Assembly (NCBI RefSeq): GCF_001884135.1
Contig: NZ_MAOC01000038.1
Location: forward strand, 62,001-126,000
Origin: Bacillus nitratireducens
GTDB taxonomy: Bacteria > Bacillota > Bacilli > Bacillales > Bacillaceae_G
Length of the DNA stretch: 64,000 nt
Direction: 5' to 3'
A program made the position numbers and the translations under genes. The notes beneath the pieces were generated by a model. It was not told where the DNA came from. It made no database searches and saw only the letters and a list, made by a program, of their open reading frames with translations. Below, piece after piece: positions 1-7,068 of the stretch. Position 1 is the stretch's first letter. The number at the start of each line of letters is the position of its first letter.

Positions 1-148
1 TCCAAATTTCACCACCTATACCTCCTAAGTTATAGTATTTCCCATTATGGATGCTCATCATCACTTTCTCCCCATCCATATCGCTCACTACATTTTCCTG
101 ACCTTGTACAACAAAACTGTGTAATGAAATTGTTTGTTTACTACTCAT
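1..148 (-). CDS. PqqD-like lasso peptide leader-binding protein (B1/RRE), 3' part missing
   Basis: Only the first 49 codons are in the window; the gene continues off the left edge. It begins MSSKQTISLHSFVVQ and contains the stretch MSIHNGKYYNLGGIGGEIW, the 'x-x-N-G-x-Y-Y-x-L-x-x-x-G-x-x-I-W' pattern of small PqqD/RRE proteins. In Bacillota lasso clusters such a protein (B1) binds the precursor leader and hands it to the B2 protease. The ATG overlaps the stop of the upstream kinase gene by one base (TAATG), so the two are translationally coupled. B2, transporter and any nucleotidyltransferase genes would be expected further left, outside the window. Confidence 0.82.
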   Translation of the reverse strand, partial: MSSKQTISLHSFVVQGQENVVSDMDGEKVMMSIHNGKYYNLGGIGGEIW

Positions 149-1077
149 TATTTTTCCTCCTCTTTTAAAGACTCTAGAATTTTGGATACTAAATCATGTG
201 CCGTAAACTTTGAAATAGGACGTCTCAATTGACACATATCTATTTTGTTGACGATATTTGTTGAATGCATAAAATGCCATTCCATCATCCCCAATCGTGG
301 GATTAATGAATTCCTATATGTATGACGTAGCAATGTGCGTAGTCTCTCCAGTCCTTCAATCTGCTGAAGTTCAACATCCCCATTTTCTACTTTCACTAAT
401 TCGAATACACCTGCCAATGGTAATGGTTCCTCGAAAAAGTTAGCTGTAACGGGGACAGCATATTTAGTTTCCCTTTCAAATAATGGCTGATAATGCGCTG
501 TCTCCATTCCAAACTGATCAAGACTCTCTTTCCATAACTTTTGCTGCGGGTAAGATGGTGTAACAAAAGGAGTATTATCCTCAGAAAGAGACACAGCAAT
601 TACATCATCACTTAAAAGCTTATAGCCTTTGCTTAAAAGGGCTGATGCAAGAGTTGATTTTCCAGCTCCTGATCTTCCTACAAAAGCATACGCCTTTCCA
701 TTGATGGCTATTACACTTCCATGCAGAGGGAGTATTTTTCTCTGCATCAACAATGCCCCCATACAAGTCCCAAGAATATAAAGCCGAATCTTATCTTGAT
801 CAGACCCTTTCATAGGTGAAACAATGATTTTTTCTCCATTTTTAATACAAAACGTAGCAGTTTCGGGGATTTGAAACATAATTAATTCTTCTTCAACTAC
901 AAACACTGACTTCGGAGAAGATAACTCTCCCCATAATTGGGACAAATCTGCAGTTTCTATTTTTACGTCTACTTCATTTTCGTAATTACTTACTTGAGGC
1001 AATTCCGGCAGGGGAATCTCACTTAATAGGGCTAATCCGAAGGCTTTGTAAATCTCTTTCTTTACAGTATGTATCAT
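148..1077 (-). CDS. HPr-kinase-like lasso peptide C-terminal serine kinase
   Basis: A protein of 309 aa if it starts at the ATG at 1077, which has GGAGTG six bases upstream; the frame is open to a GTG at 1086. It shows the HprK-type P-loop GRSGAGKS (residues about 134-141), a preceding LHGS, and SDD (about 156-158), but no N-terminal HPr kinase regulatory domain. Proteins of this kind in paeninodin-type clusters (PadeK/ThcoK) phosphorylate the side chain of the last residue, a Ser, of the lasso precursor. The precursor encoded just upstream here does end in Ser. The gene lies between the precursor and the PqqD-like gene and overlaps the latter by one base. HprK involved in carbon catabolite control is excluded by context and by the missing domain. 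Confidence 0.85.
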   Translation of the reverse strand: MIHTVKKEIYKAFGLALLSEIPLPELPQVSNYENEVDVKIETADLSQLWGELSSPKSVFVVEEELIMFQIPETATFCIKNGEKIIVSPMKGSDQDKIRLYILGTCMGALLMQRKILPLHGSVIAINGKAYAFVGRSGAGKSTLASALLSKGYKLLSDDVIAVSLSEDNTPFVTPSYPQQKLWKESLDQFGMETAHYQPLFERETKYAVPVTANFFEEPLPLAGVFELVKVENGDVELQQIEGLERLRTLLRHTYRNSLIPRLGMMEWHFMHSTNIVNKIDMCQLRRPISKFTAHDLVSKILESLKEEEK

Positions 1078-1109
1078 CTTTCTCACTCCAAATAGTTGAA
1101 AAATTGATT

Positions 1110-1147
1110 AAAAAAAACCCTTATACCGTAATTAAACTATATAAGGG
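1110..1147 (-). terminator. Intrinsic terminator between lasso precursor and kinase genes
   Basis: Read on the minus strand: an 8-bp stem CCCTTATA / TATAAGGG with a 14-nt loop, followed by eight T. It begins 38 bases after the precursor stop codon and ends before the kinase ribosome binding site. As part of one operon it would act as a partial terminator, leaving more precursor mRNA than kinase mRNA. Confidence 0.8.
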
Positions 1148-1184
1148 CTGTAAAGCATATAAATCTCATTTAAATATTAGTGCA

Positions 1185-1316
1185 TTAGCTGTGGTGAAGA
1201 GCGCCTTGCTCATCCTCATCTTCAAAAACTTGGTCAACAAGTCTCTTTCCAGGTCCAGCCATTGTCATGTTGATATCAAGTACTTCTAATACTGGTGATT
1301 GCCATTCTTGTTTCAT
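1185..1316 (-). CDS. Lasso peptide precursor (A), paeninodin type
   Basis: A 43-aa peptide, too short for usual gene calls. ATG at 1316 with GGGGGTG six bases upstream. The leader (residues 1-19) runs MKQEWQSPVLEVLDINMTM and has Thr at the penultimate leader position (T18), needed by lasso proteases. The core (residues 20-43, 24 aa) starts AGPG, has Asp at core position 9 (D28) for a nine-member isopeptide ring with Ala1, then an acidic EDEDE tail and a C-terminal HHS. Paeninodin has the same plan: AGPG start, Asp9, acidic tail, final Ser that becomes phosphorylated. The gene sits 14 bases after the cyclase gene and is followed by a strong terminator. Product inferred; not proven to be made. 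Confidence 0.9.
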   Translation of the reverse strand: MKQEWQSPVLEVLDINMTMAGPGKRLVDQVFEDEDEQGALHHS

Positions 1317-1330
1317 AATTTCACCCCCTT

Positions 1331-3268
1331 TCAAATATATTTTTTGATAAATCGATAAACAATAAGACTACGCATTAAAATTCTAAAATCTGGATCAAAC
1401 ACGTATTCTACTCGTGGTTCTCCTTGAATTTTCAAAATCGCGCTCTTAATAATCTCCATATTAAAAAAGTTAGAGGCCACTGGGTCTTTACTAAGCTGCT
1501 GAAGTTCCTCGATAAACATTTTCCATGAAGGAATCATGCGATGAACCACATCAGCTGCCTGTATTCCCCGCACACGCTGATTTAACCTTACTTTGTCAGG
1601 AAGAAATCCTTTTGTGGACCTCCGGACAAGTGCACGATTTAAGCCATTTTGAACAAATTGTTCGAGTGGTAACGATAAACAGAATCGAATTACCCGTAAG
1701 TCATTCGTTGGATCATGCCCTTGTAAACCATAACGCAAGGAGAGCTTTGTTCCACTTGTACCCGTTGTATTCCACAAGTTTAGCTGTTCAAAATGTTTCT
1801 GCCTTATTTCATATATATTTGGGATAGAGGCCCCTGTTACTTTCACACCATGTTCTTCAAGCTTTCTAAATACATCAGTACGTTTGGCAAGTTCTGGACT
1901 AACTAACGTTGGCAGTTCGTATTGCTGTTCTGAGGAAAACATGTTTTTTATCGATGGGAATGCTTTCTCCCCTACAACTTTCAGTATTCTCGATTTTTTG
2001 ACTCCAACGTTCTTACCATACAAATCAATTTCACGATAAAGCTGCAACCAGCTGAACTTTTTAAGTAAAATCGCATAATAATCTAAAGCTGGCCCCCAAG
2101 AGATTGTGAAATTTCCTCTCGCTCCATTTAAGAGCACCCCAATCCCTTGTTGTTGAGCTTTTTCATAAATTCCTTTCACCCAGACGGAATTTTCGAAAAA
2201 TTTATATGGCATCTCCATAATCTCAAGCCAATCATCAATTTCTGAGAAAGAATTTTCTCCCGGAAAATTCAAATAATTCCCTTTAATATTCCCTACATGT
2301 TGTACTGTAGTTTGAATAAATGGCTTTTCATCAGCAATCGTATGACCACGAGTCCAATCAGTAAACCCTTCCGCAGGTACCGAGCTGAATGTATATAATT
2401 TTTTGTTCTCTTTTTGCAGGGCTCTCGCAGCAAAGCTAGCAACAGCTCCTGAATCTAATCCCCCACTTAAATGAGAACCAACATTACGATGAGTACGTAA
2501 CCTTGATGTTACTGCGCTTTCAAATACGTCCCTGAACGCCTCTTCATAATCTTCATTTGATTTGAGTTGCAACTGCTCCTCTACAAATAACGTGTCGTAT
2601 TTCGCAATACTAACTCTTCCCTTAACTACGGAGATAGTATGAGAAGGCGGGACTTGCTCTATATTTTTATGCACTGTTGAAAATGCATCTATTGTATCAA
2701 GCATATTAGGTATCGCTAAATATTCAGCTAACCATTGCTCATTCAATTCCTTCCCAACGTACGGTAAAGAAAACAGCGGTTTTATGCTAGTACAAAAAGC
2801 AAATTGATTTTGATTGCGGTAAAAGTAAAAAGTCCGACTTCCTGAAAAATCACGTGCACCAAAGAGCAATTGCTTTCTCTCATCCCAAATCATAAAAGCA
2901 AAATCACCAATTAGATACTTTGGTACATGCTCTCCCCACTTTTGATAAGCGAGTAAAATCAACTTACTATCAGGCATCTCTCTTCTATGTACCTTGTCTA
3001 CTTGCAATCTATCGAATAATTCATTGCGATTATCAATAATAGCATCAGCAGTTATAACCAACTGTGTTTCATAATCATAGTAGGGTAATTGTTCATTAAT
3101 AGATTCAGATGTTATCCATTTTGCATGGGAGCCAAAAAAAACATTTTCCTTGTGCCATATATCGGTATTGTCACCTGGATAACGAGATAAATCTTTCATG
3201 ATTCCAATCCTATGTTCAGGCGGTATCGGTTCTCCATTTAAATGATAAATTCCGGTTATTGCACTCAT
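1331..3268 (-). CDS. Lasso cyclase (C), asparagine-synthetase-like
   Basis: A protein of 645 aa with the two-domain plan of AsnB: an N-terminal Ntn-hydrolase-like glutaminase domain (about 1-220) and a C-terminal ATP-binding synthetase domain with the PP-loop SGGLDSG at 268-274. The protein begins MSAITGIYHLNG, so the catalytic Cys2 of true class II glutaminases is absent, and it cannot release ammonia from glutamine in the usual way. This is typical of lasso cyclases, which adenylate the Asp/Glu side chain of the core and close the macrolactam with the N-terminal amine. Start ATG has GGGAGG five bases upstream. It is the first gene of the visible cluster, directly before the precursor gene. 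Confidence 0.88.
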   Translation of the reverse strand: MSAITGIYHLNGEPIPPEHRIGIMKDLSRYPGDNTDIWHKENVFFGSHAKWITSESINEQLPYYDYETQLVITADAIIDNRNELFDRLQVDKVHRREMPDSKLILLAYQKWGEHVPKYLIGDFAFMIWDERKQLLFGARDFSGSRTFYFYRNQNQFAFCTSIKPLFSLPYVGKELNEQWLAEYLAIPNMLDTIDAFSTVHKNIEQVPPSHTISVVKGRVSIAKYDTLFVEEQLQLKSNEDYEEAFRDVFESAVTSRLRTHRNVGSHLSGGLDSGAVASFAARALQKENKKLYTFSSVPAEGFTDWTRGHTIADEKPFIQTTVQHVGNIKGNYLNFPGENSFSEIDDWLEIMEMPYKFFENSVWVKGIYEKAQQQGIGVLLNGARGNFTISWGPALDYYAILLKKFSWLQLYREIDLYGKNVGVKKSRILKVVGEKAFPSIKNMFSSEQQYELPTLVSPELAKRTDVFRKLEEHGVKVTGASIPNIYEIRQKHFEQLNLWNTTGTSGTKLSLRYGLQGHDPTNDLRVIRFCLSLPLEQFVQNGLNRALVRRSTKGFLPDKVRLNQRVRGIQAADVVHRMIPSWKMFIEELQQLSKDPVASNFFNMEIIKSAILKIQGEPRVEYVFDPDFRILMRSLIVYRFIKKYI

Positions 3269-3596
3269 TTTTTCCTCCCACTACGAGACAATTAAGGGAA
3301 AACCCGATGGATAAGTAAATTACTAGATATATCAAAAAAATGTTATTAATATACTAGAAAACCCTTTCCTCAAACTACCTCGTTTACGCATAACAGATTT
3401 TAAAACCCAATTTTATAGCCTTAAATCTTTTTCAGTTGAAGTATTCAAGCTTCCAGGCTACCTATCCTATTGTAAACCCTTGCATTTTAATTTTCTCAAA
3501 AAAGAACAAAGGTGTGATTTTCTTAATTCGAATCAAAATATTACCATCTGAATTTTATATAAATAAAAATCACTGAATTTAATATATCGATAAAAC

Positions 3597-3624
3597 GTTT
3601 ATATTCTTTATAAAGAATATAAAC
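3597..3624. repeat. Perfect 28-bp palindrome upstream of lasso cluster
   Basis: Arms GTTTATATTCTTTA and TAAAGAATATAAAC are exact reverse complements with no spacer. It lies about 330 bases upstream of the cyclase start codon. It could be an operator for a dimeric regulator or an RNA cruciform; there is no adjoining T-run, so a terminator is unlikely. Confidence 0.75.
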
Positions 3625-3735
3625 TCAGATTACCATTTCACTATTACATTGTCAAGTATCTATATACTCAAGAAAGTGAATATTTATGTATCTTTTTTAG
3701 TAACTGTAAGAACAAATAATACAGTACAACTTTAA

Positions 3736-3763
3736 TCGGTAGGAGGCTTTACATCCCTACCGA
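3736..3763. repeat. 8-bp inverted repeat
   Basis: TCGGTAGG and CCTACCGA separated by 12 bases. No T-run follows on either strand, so this is not a clear terminator. It is the only GC-richer stretch in the surrounding AT-rich spacer. Confidence 0.5.
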
Positions 3764-4003
3764 CTATTAATCTCATCAATCGAGCTTTTACGAACATTCC
3801 ATCTATCTTCTAAGTTTCCCTAAAATCTTAAGGTAGTGCTCTTAATGCTCATAAATAGCAGGATAAACGTTATATCTTACAAATACACAGGATAATTTTC
3901 ATCTTTTTATATTTTTAAAATTTCTGTGCTATGATATTTTATATAATTTATTATTAACCCACTAATTAAAGTTGATTTTTCACTTGTTATGTTCTCTATT
4001 ACT

Positions 4004-4046
4004 TTATTCTCCTGCTTCTTTAATCGAAACCGGAGAATAACCTTTT
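4004..4046 (+). terminator. Terminator-like hairpin (+ strand)
   Basis: A 9-bp stem, TTATTCTCC (4004-4012) and GGAGAATAA (4032-4040), followed on the plus strand by CCTTTTTAT. It could end a plus-strand transcript from the spacer, or act as an attenuator in front of the broken frame that starts at 4084. No intact plus-strand gene was found before it. Confidence 0.45.
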
Positions 4047-4083
4047 TATATTTATACCATTTTCACAAAGGGGATGATATAAT

Positions 4084-4230
4084 ATGCGTTTACCACTAAT
4101 AAAAAATACCATTCGCATTTACCACAAGATTATGTACGCTTACTATTTCACTCTTTATAGGGATTGCCGTGACCTTCATTCAAAGAAAATTTTTTTCAGT
4201 AAAATGAGATTTCATAAAAACAGCACTGAA
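4084..4230 (+). pseudogene. Possible remnant of a small membrane protein gene
   Basis: An ATG at 4084 with AAAGGGG upstream opens a short frame, MRLPLIKNTIRIYHKI. After about codon 17 the plausible continuation lies in the next frame and reads TLTISLFIGIAVTFIQRKFF, a hydrophobic segment with a basic end. This looks like the first part of a membrane protein (for example a sensor kinase) broken by a frameshift and truncated. The family is not identified and the call is tentative. Confidence 0.3.
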
Positions 4231-4296
4231 TGAGATATTAAATCCTCCTAGTTCATTAACACCCTTCTTAATTAAAGCTGTTTCTATTTTTTATCT

Positions 4297-5466
4297 TTAC
4301 ATGCCAGCACTTACCATCAATATATTCTTAATACATGTAATAACTCTTGTCTGATCTTTTTCTGTCATACCTGATCCAGACGGAAGACATACGCCTGTTG
4401 CAAATAATTTTCTAGAAACATCCTCACTCTCACTATGCGGATAATACATTACATCTTCAAATAAAGGTTGCATATGAAGAGGCTTCCAAACAGGACGCGC
4501 CTCAATGTTTTCATTTTCCAGTTGTTTCAGTAATGCCTGAATCGGTACTCCTGTTTTTTCTTCATCTACAGTAAGAACTGTAAGCCATCGGTTTGAATAA
4601 GTATCCTCTAACTCAGGCATAAACTGTATCCCTGAAATATGAGATAATTCTTGATAATATCTATCAAATATTCGTCTTCTTGCATGTACTCTCTCTTGTA
4701 AGACCTGCAGCTGTGCTCTACCTACACCTGCTAAAACATTACTCATACGATAATTATATCCAACCTCACTATGTTGGTAGTGTGGAGCCGGATCTCTTGC
4801 TTGAGTAGCTAAAAATCTTGCTTTTCTCAATGCCTCGACATCATTTGAAACAAGCATGCCTCCACCTGAAGTTGTAATGATTTTATTGCCGTTAAACGAA
4901 TAAATACCAAATTTTCCGAATGTCCCGCTTTCTTTACCTTTATAGGAAGAACCGAGCGATTCTGCCGCATCTTCTATCACTGGGACATCATATTCATTAC
5001 ATAACGAAAGAATTTCATCCATTTTAGCGCTTTGTCCATATAAATTTACAACAATGACAGCTTTCGGAGGTATTCCTTTCTCATTTGCATCACGTAATGC
5101 ACGTTCTAAAGCTTGTGGCGACATATTCCACGTTTCAAGCTCAGAATCAATAAATACTGGTTTAGCCCCTAAATATAAAATTGGATTTGCGCTCGCTATA
5201 AAAGTAAGACTTGAACAAAACACCGTATCTCCATCATTTACATCCAGTAAGCGAAGTGCCAAATGGATAGCAGAGGTTCCTGAACTAACTGCAGCCGCAT
5301 CAAGAACTCCAACATGGGATGAAAGTTCACTTTCAAACGCATCTACATTTGGACCAAGTGGAGCAATCCAATTCATATCAAATGCTTCCCCTATATATTT
5401 TTGTTCATTACCGCTCATATGTGGAGCGGAGAGATAGATTCTTGTTTTTTCCTGTGAGTATACCAC
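4297..5466 (-). CDS. epsN: UDP-4-keto sugar aminotransferase (EpsN/PglE family)
   Basis: A DegT/DnrJ/EryC1/StrS-family PLP aminotransferase of 389 aa, very like B. subtilis EpsN (shared IYLSAPHMSG start, NWIAPLGP, and EDAAESLG). The Schiff-base Lys is in SFNGNKIITTSGGG (about residue 195). It would convert the UDP-4-keto-6-deoxy sugar made by EpsC to the 4-amino sugar, a step toward UDP-di-N-acetylbacillosamine. GTG at 5466 was chosen because GGAGAG lies eight bases upstream; the in-frame GTG at 5475 overlaps that site. Last gene of the exopolysaccharide operon, 13 bases after epsM. Confidence 0.9.
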   Translation of the reverse strand: MVYSQEKTRIYLSAPHMSGNEQKYIGEAFDMNWIAPLGPNVDAFESELSSHVGVLDAAAVSSGTSAIHLALRLLDVNDGDTVFCSSLTFIASANPILYLGAKPVFIDSELETWNMSPQALERALRDANEKGIPPKAVIVVNLYGQSAKMDEILSLCNEYDVPVIEDAAESLGSSYKGKESGTFGKFGIYSFNGNKIITTSGGGMLVSNDVEALRKARFLATQARDPAPHYQHSEVGYNYRMSNVLAGVGRAQLQVLQERVHARRRIFDRYYQELSHISGIQFMPELEDTYSNRWLTVLTVDEEKTGVPIQALLKQLENENIEARPVWKPLHMQPLFEDVMYYPHSESEDVSRKLFATGVCLPSGSGMTEKDQTRVITCIKNILMVSAGM

Positions 5467-5479
5467 TTTAAACACTCTC

Positions 5480-6112
5480 CTATAATTCTTTTTTTATTAC
5501 TCTAGCTGGAATACCAACTGCCTTACAATTCGCTACAATGTCACGGATCACCGTTGCTCCGGCACCGATAACGGACCAATCGCCAATTGTAATATTTGGA
5601 ATCACATTAACTCCTGCTCCTATATGTACTCCTATTCCTACAGTAACGGATCCTGTAAGCACTGCATTTGGGGAAATATGTGCAAAATCATTTATCTTAT
5701 TATCATGTTCAATAATAGCGCCTGAATTGACAATAACGTGATTCCCAATTTCAACATCTGCATTAACAATTGCACCTGGCATAATAACTGTACCAGTTCC
5801 AATCTTTGCACTTAAACTAACAATAGATTGTTTATGTATAAGCGTCGCATAGCGATGACTGGGAATCTCTAACTGCTCCATAATTATCTTTCTTGTTCTG
5901 TTATTCCCTATAGCTATCACGAACTTTGTATCTACATGCTCATCCATTAACTTTACAGCTGCAGAAATAGGTCCAAAATAGACACCATCCTCAATTTTTA
6001 ACTCTTTATACACATCATCTAATTGCGCAATGATTTCATAATTTCCATACGATAGGATAATATCTCGGATTACTTTACTATGACCACCTGCCCCAATCAT
6101 AATTATTCGCAT
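5480..6112 (-). CDS. epsM: Sugar O/N-acetyltransferase (EpsM/PglD family)
   Basis: A protein of 210 aa starting MRIIMIGAGGHSKVI: an N-terminal Rossmann-like PglD_N domain (GAGGHSK), then hexapeptide repeats that build a left-handed beta-helix (from about residue 90). NeuD/PglD-type enzymes acetylate the 4-amino group of UDP-amino sugars with acetyl-CoA, which fits its place between epsN and epsL. The ATG at 6112 has GAGGAGG eight bases upstream; a longer frame to 6145 would overlap epsL and lacks a ribosome site. Fourteen bases separate it from the epsL stop. Confidence 0.88.
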   Translation of the reverse strand: MRIIMIGAGGHSKVIRDIILSYGNYEIIAQLDDVYKELKIEDGVYFGPISAAVKLMDEHVDTKFVIAIGNNRTRKIIMEQLEIPSHRYATLIHKQSIVSLSAKIGTGTVIMPGAIVNADVEIGNHVIVNSGAIIEHDNKINDFAHISPNAVLTGSVTVGIGVHIGAGVNVIPNITIGDWSVIGAGATVIRDIVANCKAVGIPARVIKKEL

Positions 6113-6125
6113 CCATCTCACCTCC

Positions 6126-6722
6126 TCAAGAATTCTTTGTACCATTAAATTTTTCCACAGTTACATGCCCAACCTGATTGATTCCTTCTGACTTAAATAC
6201 TTTCTTTACCGTTAACAACAAAATTTTCATATCAAGCCAAAAAGTCCGTTTTTTTGCATACCATACATCAAAATCAAATTTTTCCTCCCAAGAAATCGCG
6301 TTTCTGCCATTTACTTGGGCCCATCCCGTAATCCCTGGTCTGACATTATGCCGCTTGGCCTGCTCTTCTGTGTATAGTTCCAAATACTCCATCAATAATG
6401 GTCTTGGACCTACCAAACTTAAGTCCCCTTTTATAACATTAAACAACTGTGGCAATTCATCTAAACTATATTTTCTCAGAAACCCTCCGAAACGGGTAAA
6501 CCTTACATCATCGGGCAACGCATTCCCCTCACTATCCTTCTCGTCAGTCATAGTTCTAAACTTATAAAGAAAAAAAGGGACACCATGCAATCCCGGGCGT
6601 TGCTGCTTAAATATGATAGGGGAACCCAACTTAATTCTAACTAAAACAGCCACTATTATAATAAGAGGTAAAAGAAACACCAATAATGACAAAGAAACGA
6701 ACAAATCGAAAAGTCTTTTCAT
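6126..6722 (-). CDS. epsL: Undecaprenyl-phosphate sugar phosphotransferase (EpsL)
   Basis: A 198-aa bacterial sugar transferase of the short PglC type: one N-terminal hydrophobic segment (about 10-30) and the catalytic domain with KFRTMTD, LRKYSLDELPQL and LSLVGPRPLL. It transfers a phospho-sugar from its UDP donor to undecaprenyl phosphate at the inner membrane face, starting each repeat unit. With EpsC, EpsN and EpsM it forms a four-gene set expected to put a bacillosamine-type sugar first. Start ATG at 6722 follows GGAGTATG. Confidence 0.9.
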   Translation of the reverse strand: MKRLFDLFVSLSLLVFLLPLIIIVAVLVRIKLGSPIIFKQQRPGLHGVPFFLYKFRTMTDEKDSEGNALPDDVRFTRFGGFLRKYSLDELPQLFNVIKGDLSLVGPRPLLMEYLELYTEEQAKRHNVRPGITGWAQVNGRNAISWEEKFDFDVWYAKKRTFWLDMKILLLTVKKVFKSEGINQVGHVTVEKFNGTKNS

Positions 6723-7068
6723 ATATAATCATACTCCTAATTTGATTTATGTATTAACCTCTACTCCATAACTGTCTAAAACTTCTATCTTCATAAAAAG
6801 CAGCCCCATTCATAGTTGAAAAATAACAAATTGATTTACTTTTTTATTTAAGGACATGTCATGCAAAATACTTAATTAAAATACTCAGTAATAAGAACAC
6901 CACCATATTCAACAGAGCATAGTGGTGTTTCATTTCTAAAAGATTCTTAATACTTTCCTTTTATTTACTTGCTCTTACTTTAAGCATTATAATTTTGTGT
7001 CAATTCATTAGGCGCTGGTGCTCGATGGATTGGGTCAGTAACGGGATTATAGAAATGTAGATTTCAAA
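6723..7068. other. 346-bp spacer between flippase gene and epsL
   Basis: No gene is supported here. It contains an 8-bp inverted repeat (6896-6929). Bases 6990-7050 give a short open plus-strand frame ending in ...GARWIGSVTGL that has no start and no recognised relative; it may be a decayed gene end. The spacer is a natural breakpoint between the strain-specific interior and the conserved epsLMN end. Confidence 0.5.
6896..6929. repeat. Inverted repeat, possible weak terminator
   Basis: AACACCAC (6896-6903) and GTGGTGTT (6922-6929) form an 8-bp stem with an 18-base loop. The plus strand continues TCATTTCT and the minus strand CTTATTACT, so the T tract is poor on both sides. It may reduce read-through from the flippase gene into epsL. 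Confidence 0.4.

Larger units (their letters stand above)
3269..4296. other. About 1 kb intergenic region without an intact gene
   Basis: The region separates the lasso cluster from epsN and is very AT-rich. It holds a perfect 28-bp palindrome (3597-3624), an 8-bp stem-loop (3736-3763), a plus-strand terminator-like hairpin (4004-4046) and a broken plus-strand reading frame (4084-4230). A minus-strand promoter for the lasso genes should lie in 3290-3400; a TTGAGG / TATTAA pair spaced by 16 bases near 3350-3380 is possible but weak. Confidence 0.6.

Noticed and set aside
148-1077. HPr kinase/phosphorylase of carbon catabolite repression
   Set aside because: No N-terminal regulatory domain and the genes around it are those of a lasso cluster.
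1104-1289. Plus-strand 61-codon open frame
   Set aside because: It is the antisense of the lasso precursor gene and terminator, with no ribosome site.
1331-3268. Ordinary asparagine synthetase B
   Set aside because: The catalytic Cys2 is missing and the precursor, kinase and PqqD-like genes follow directly.
6990-7050. Short open frame ending GARWIGSVTGL
   Set aside because: Too short, no start codon and no recognised family; listed only as possible debris.
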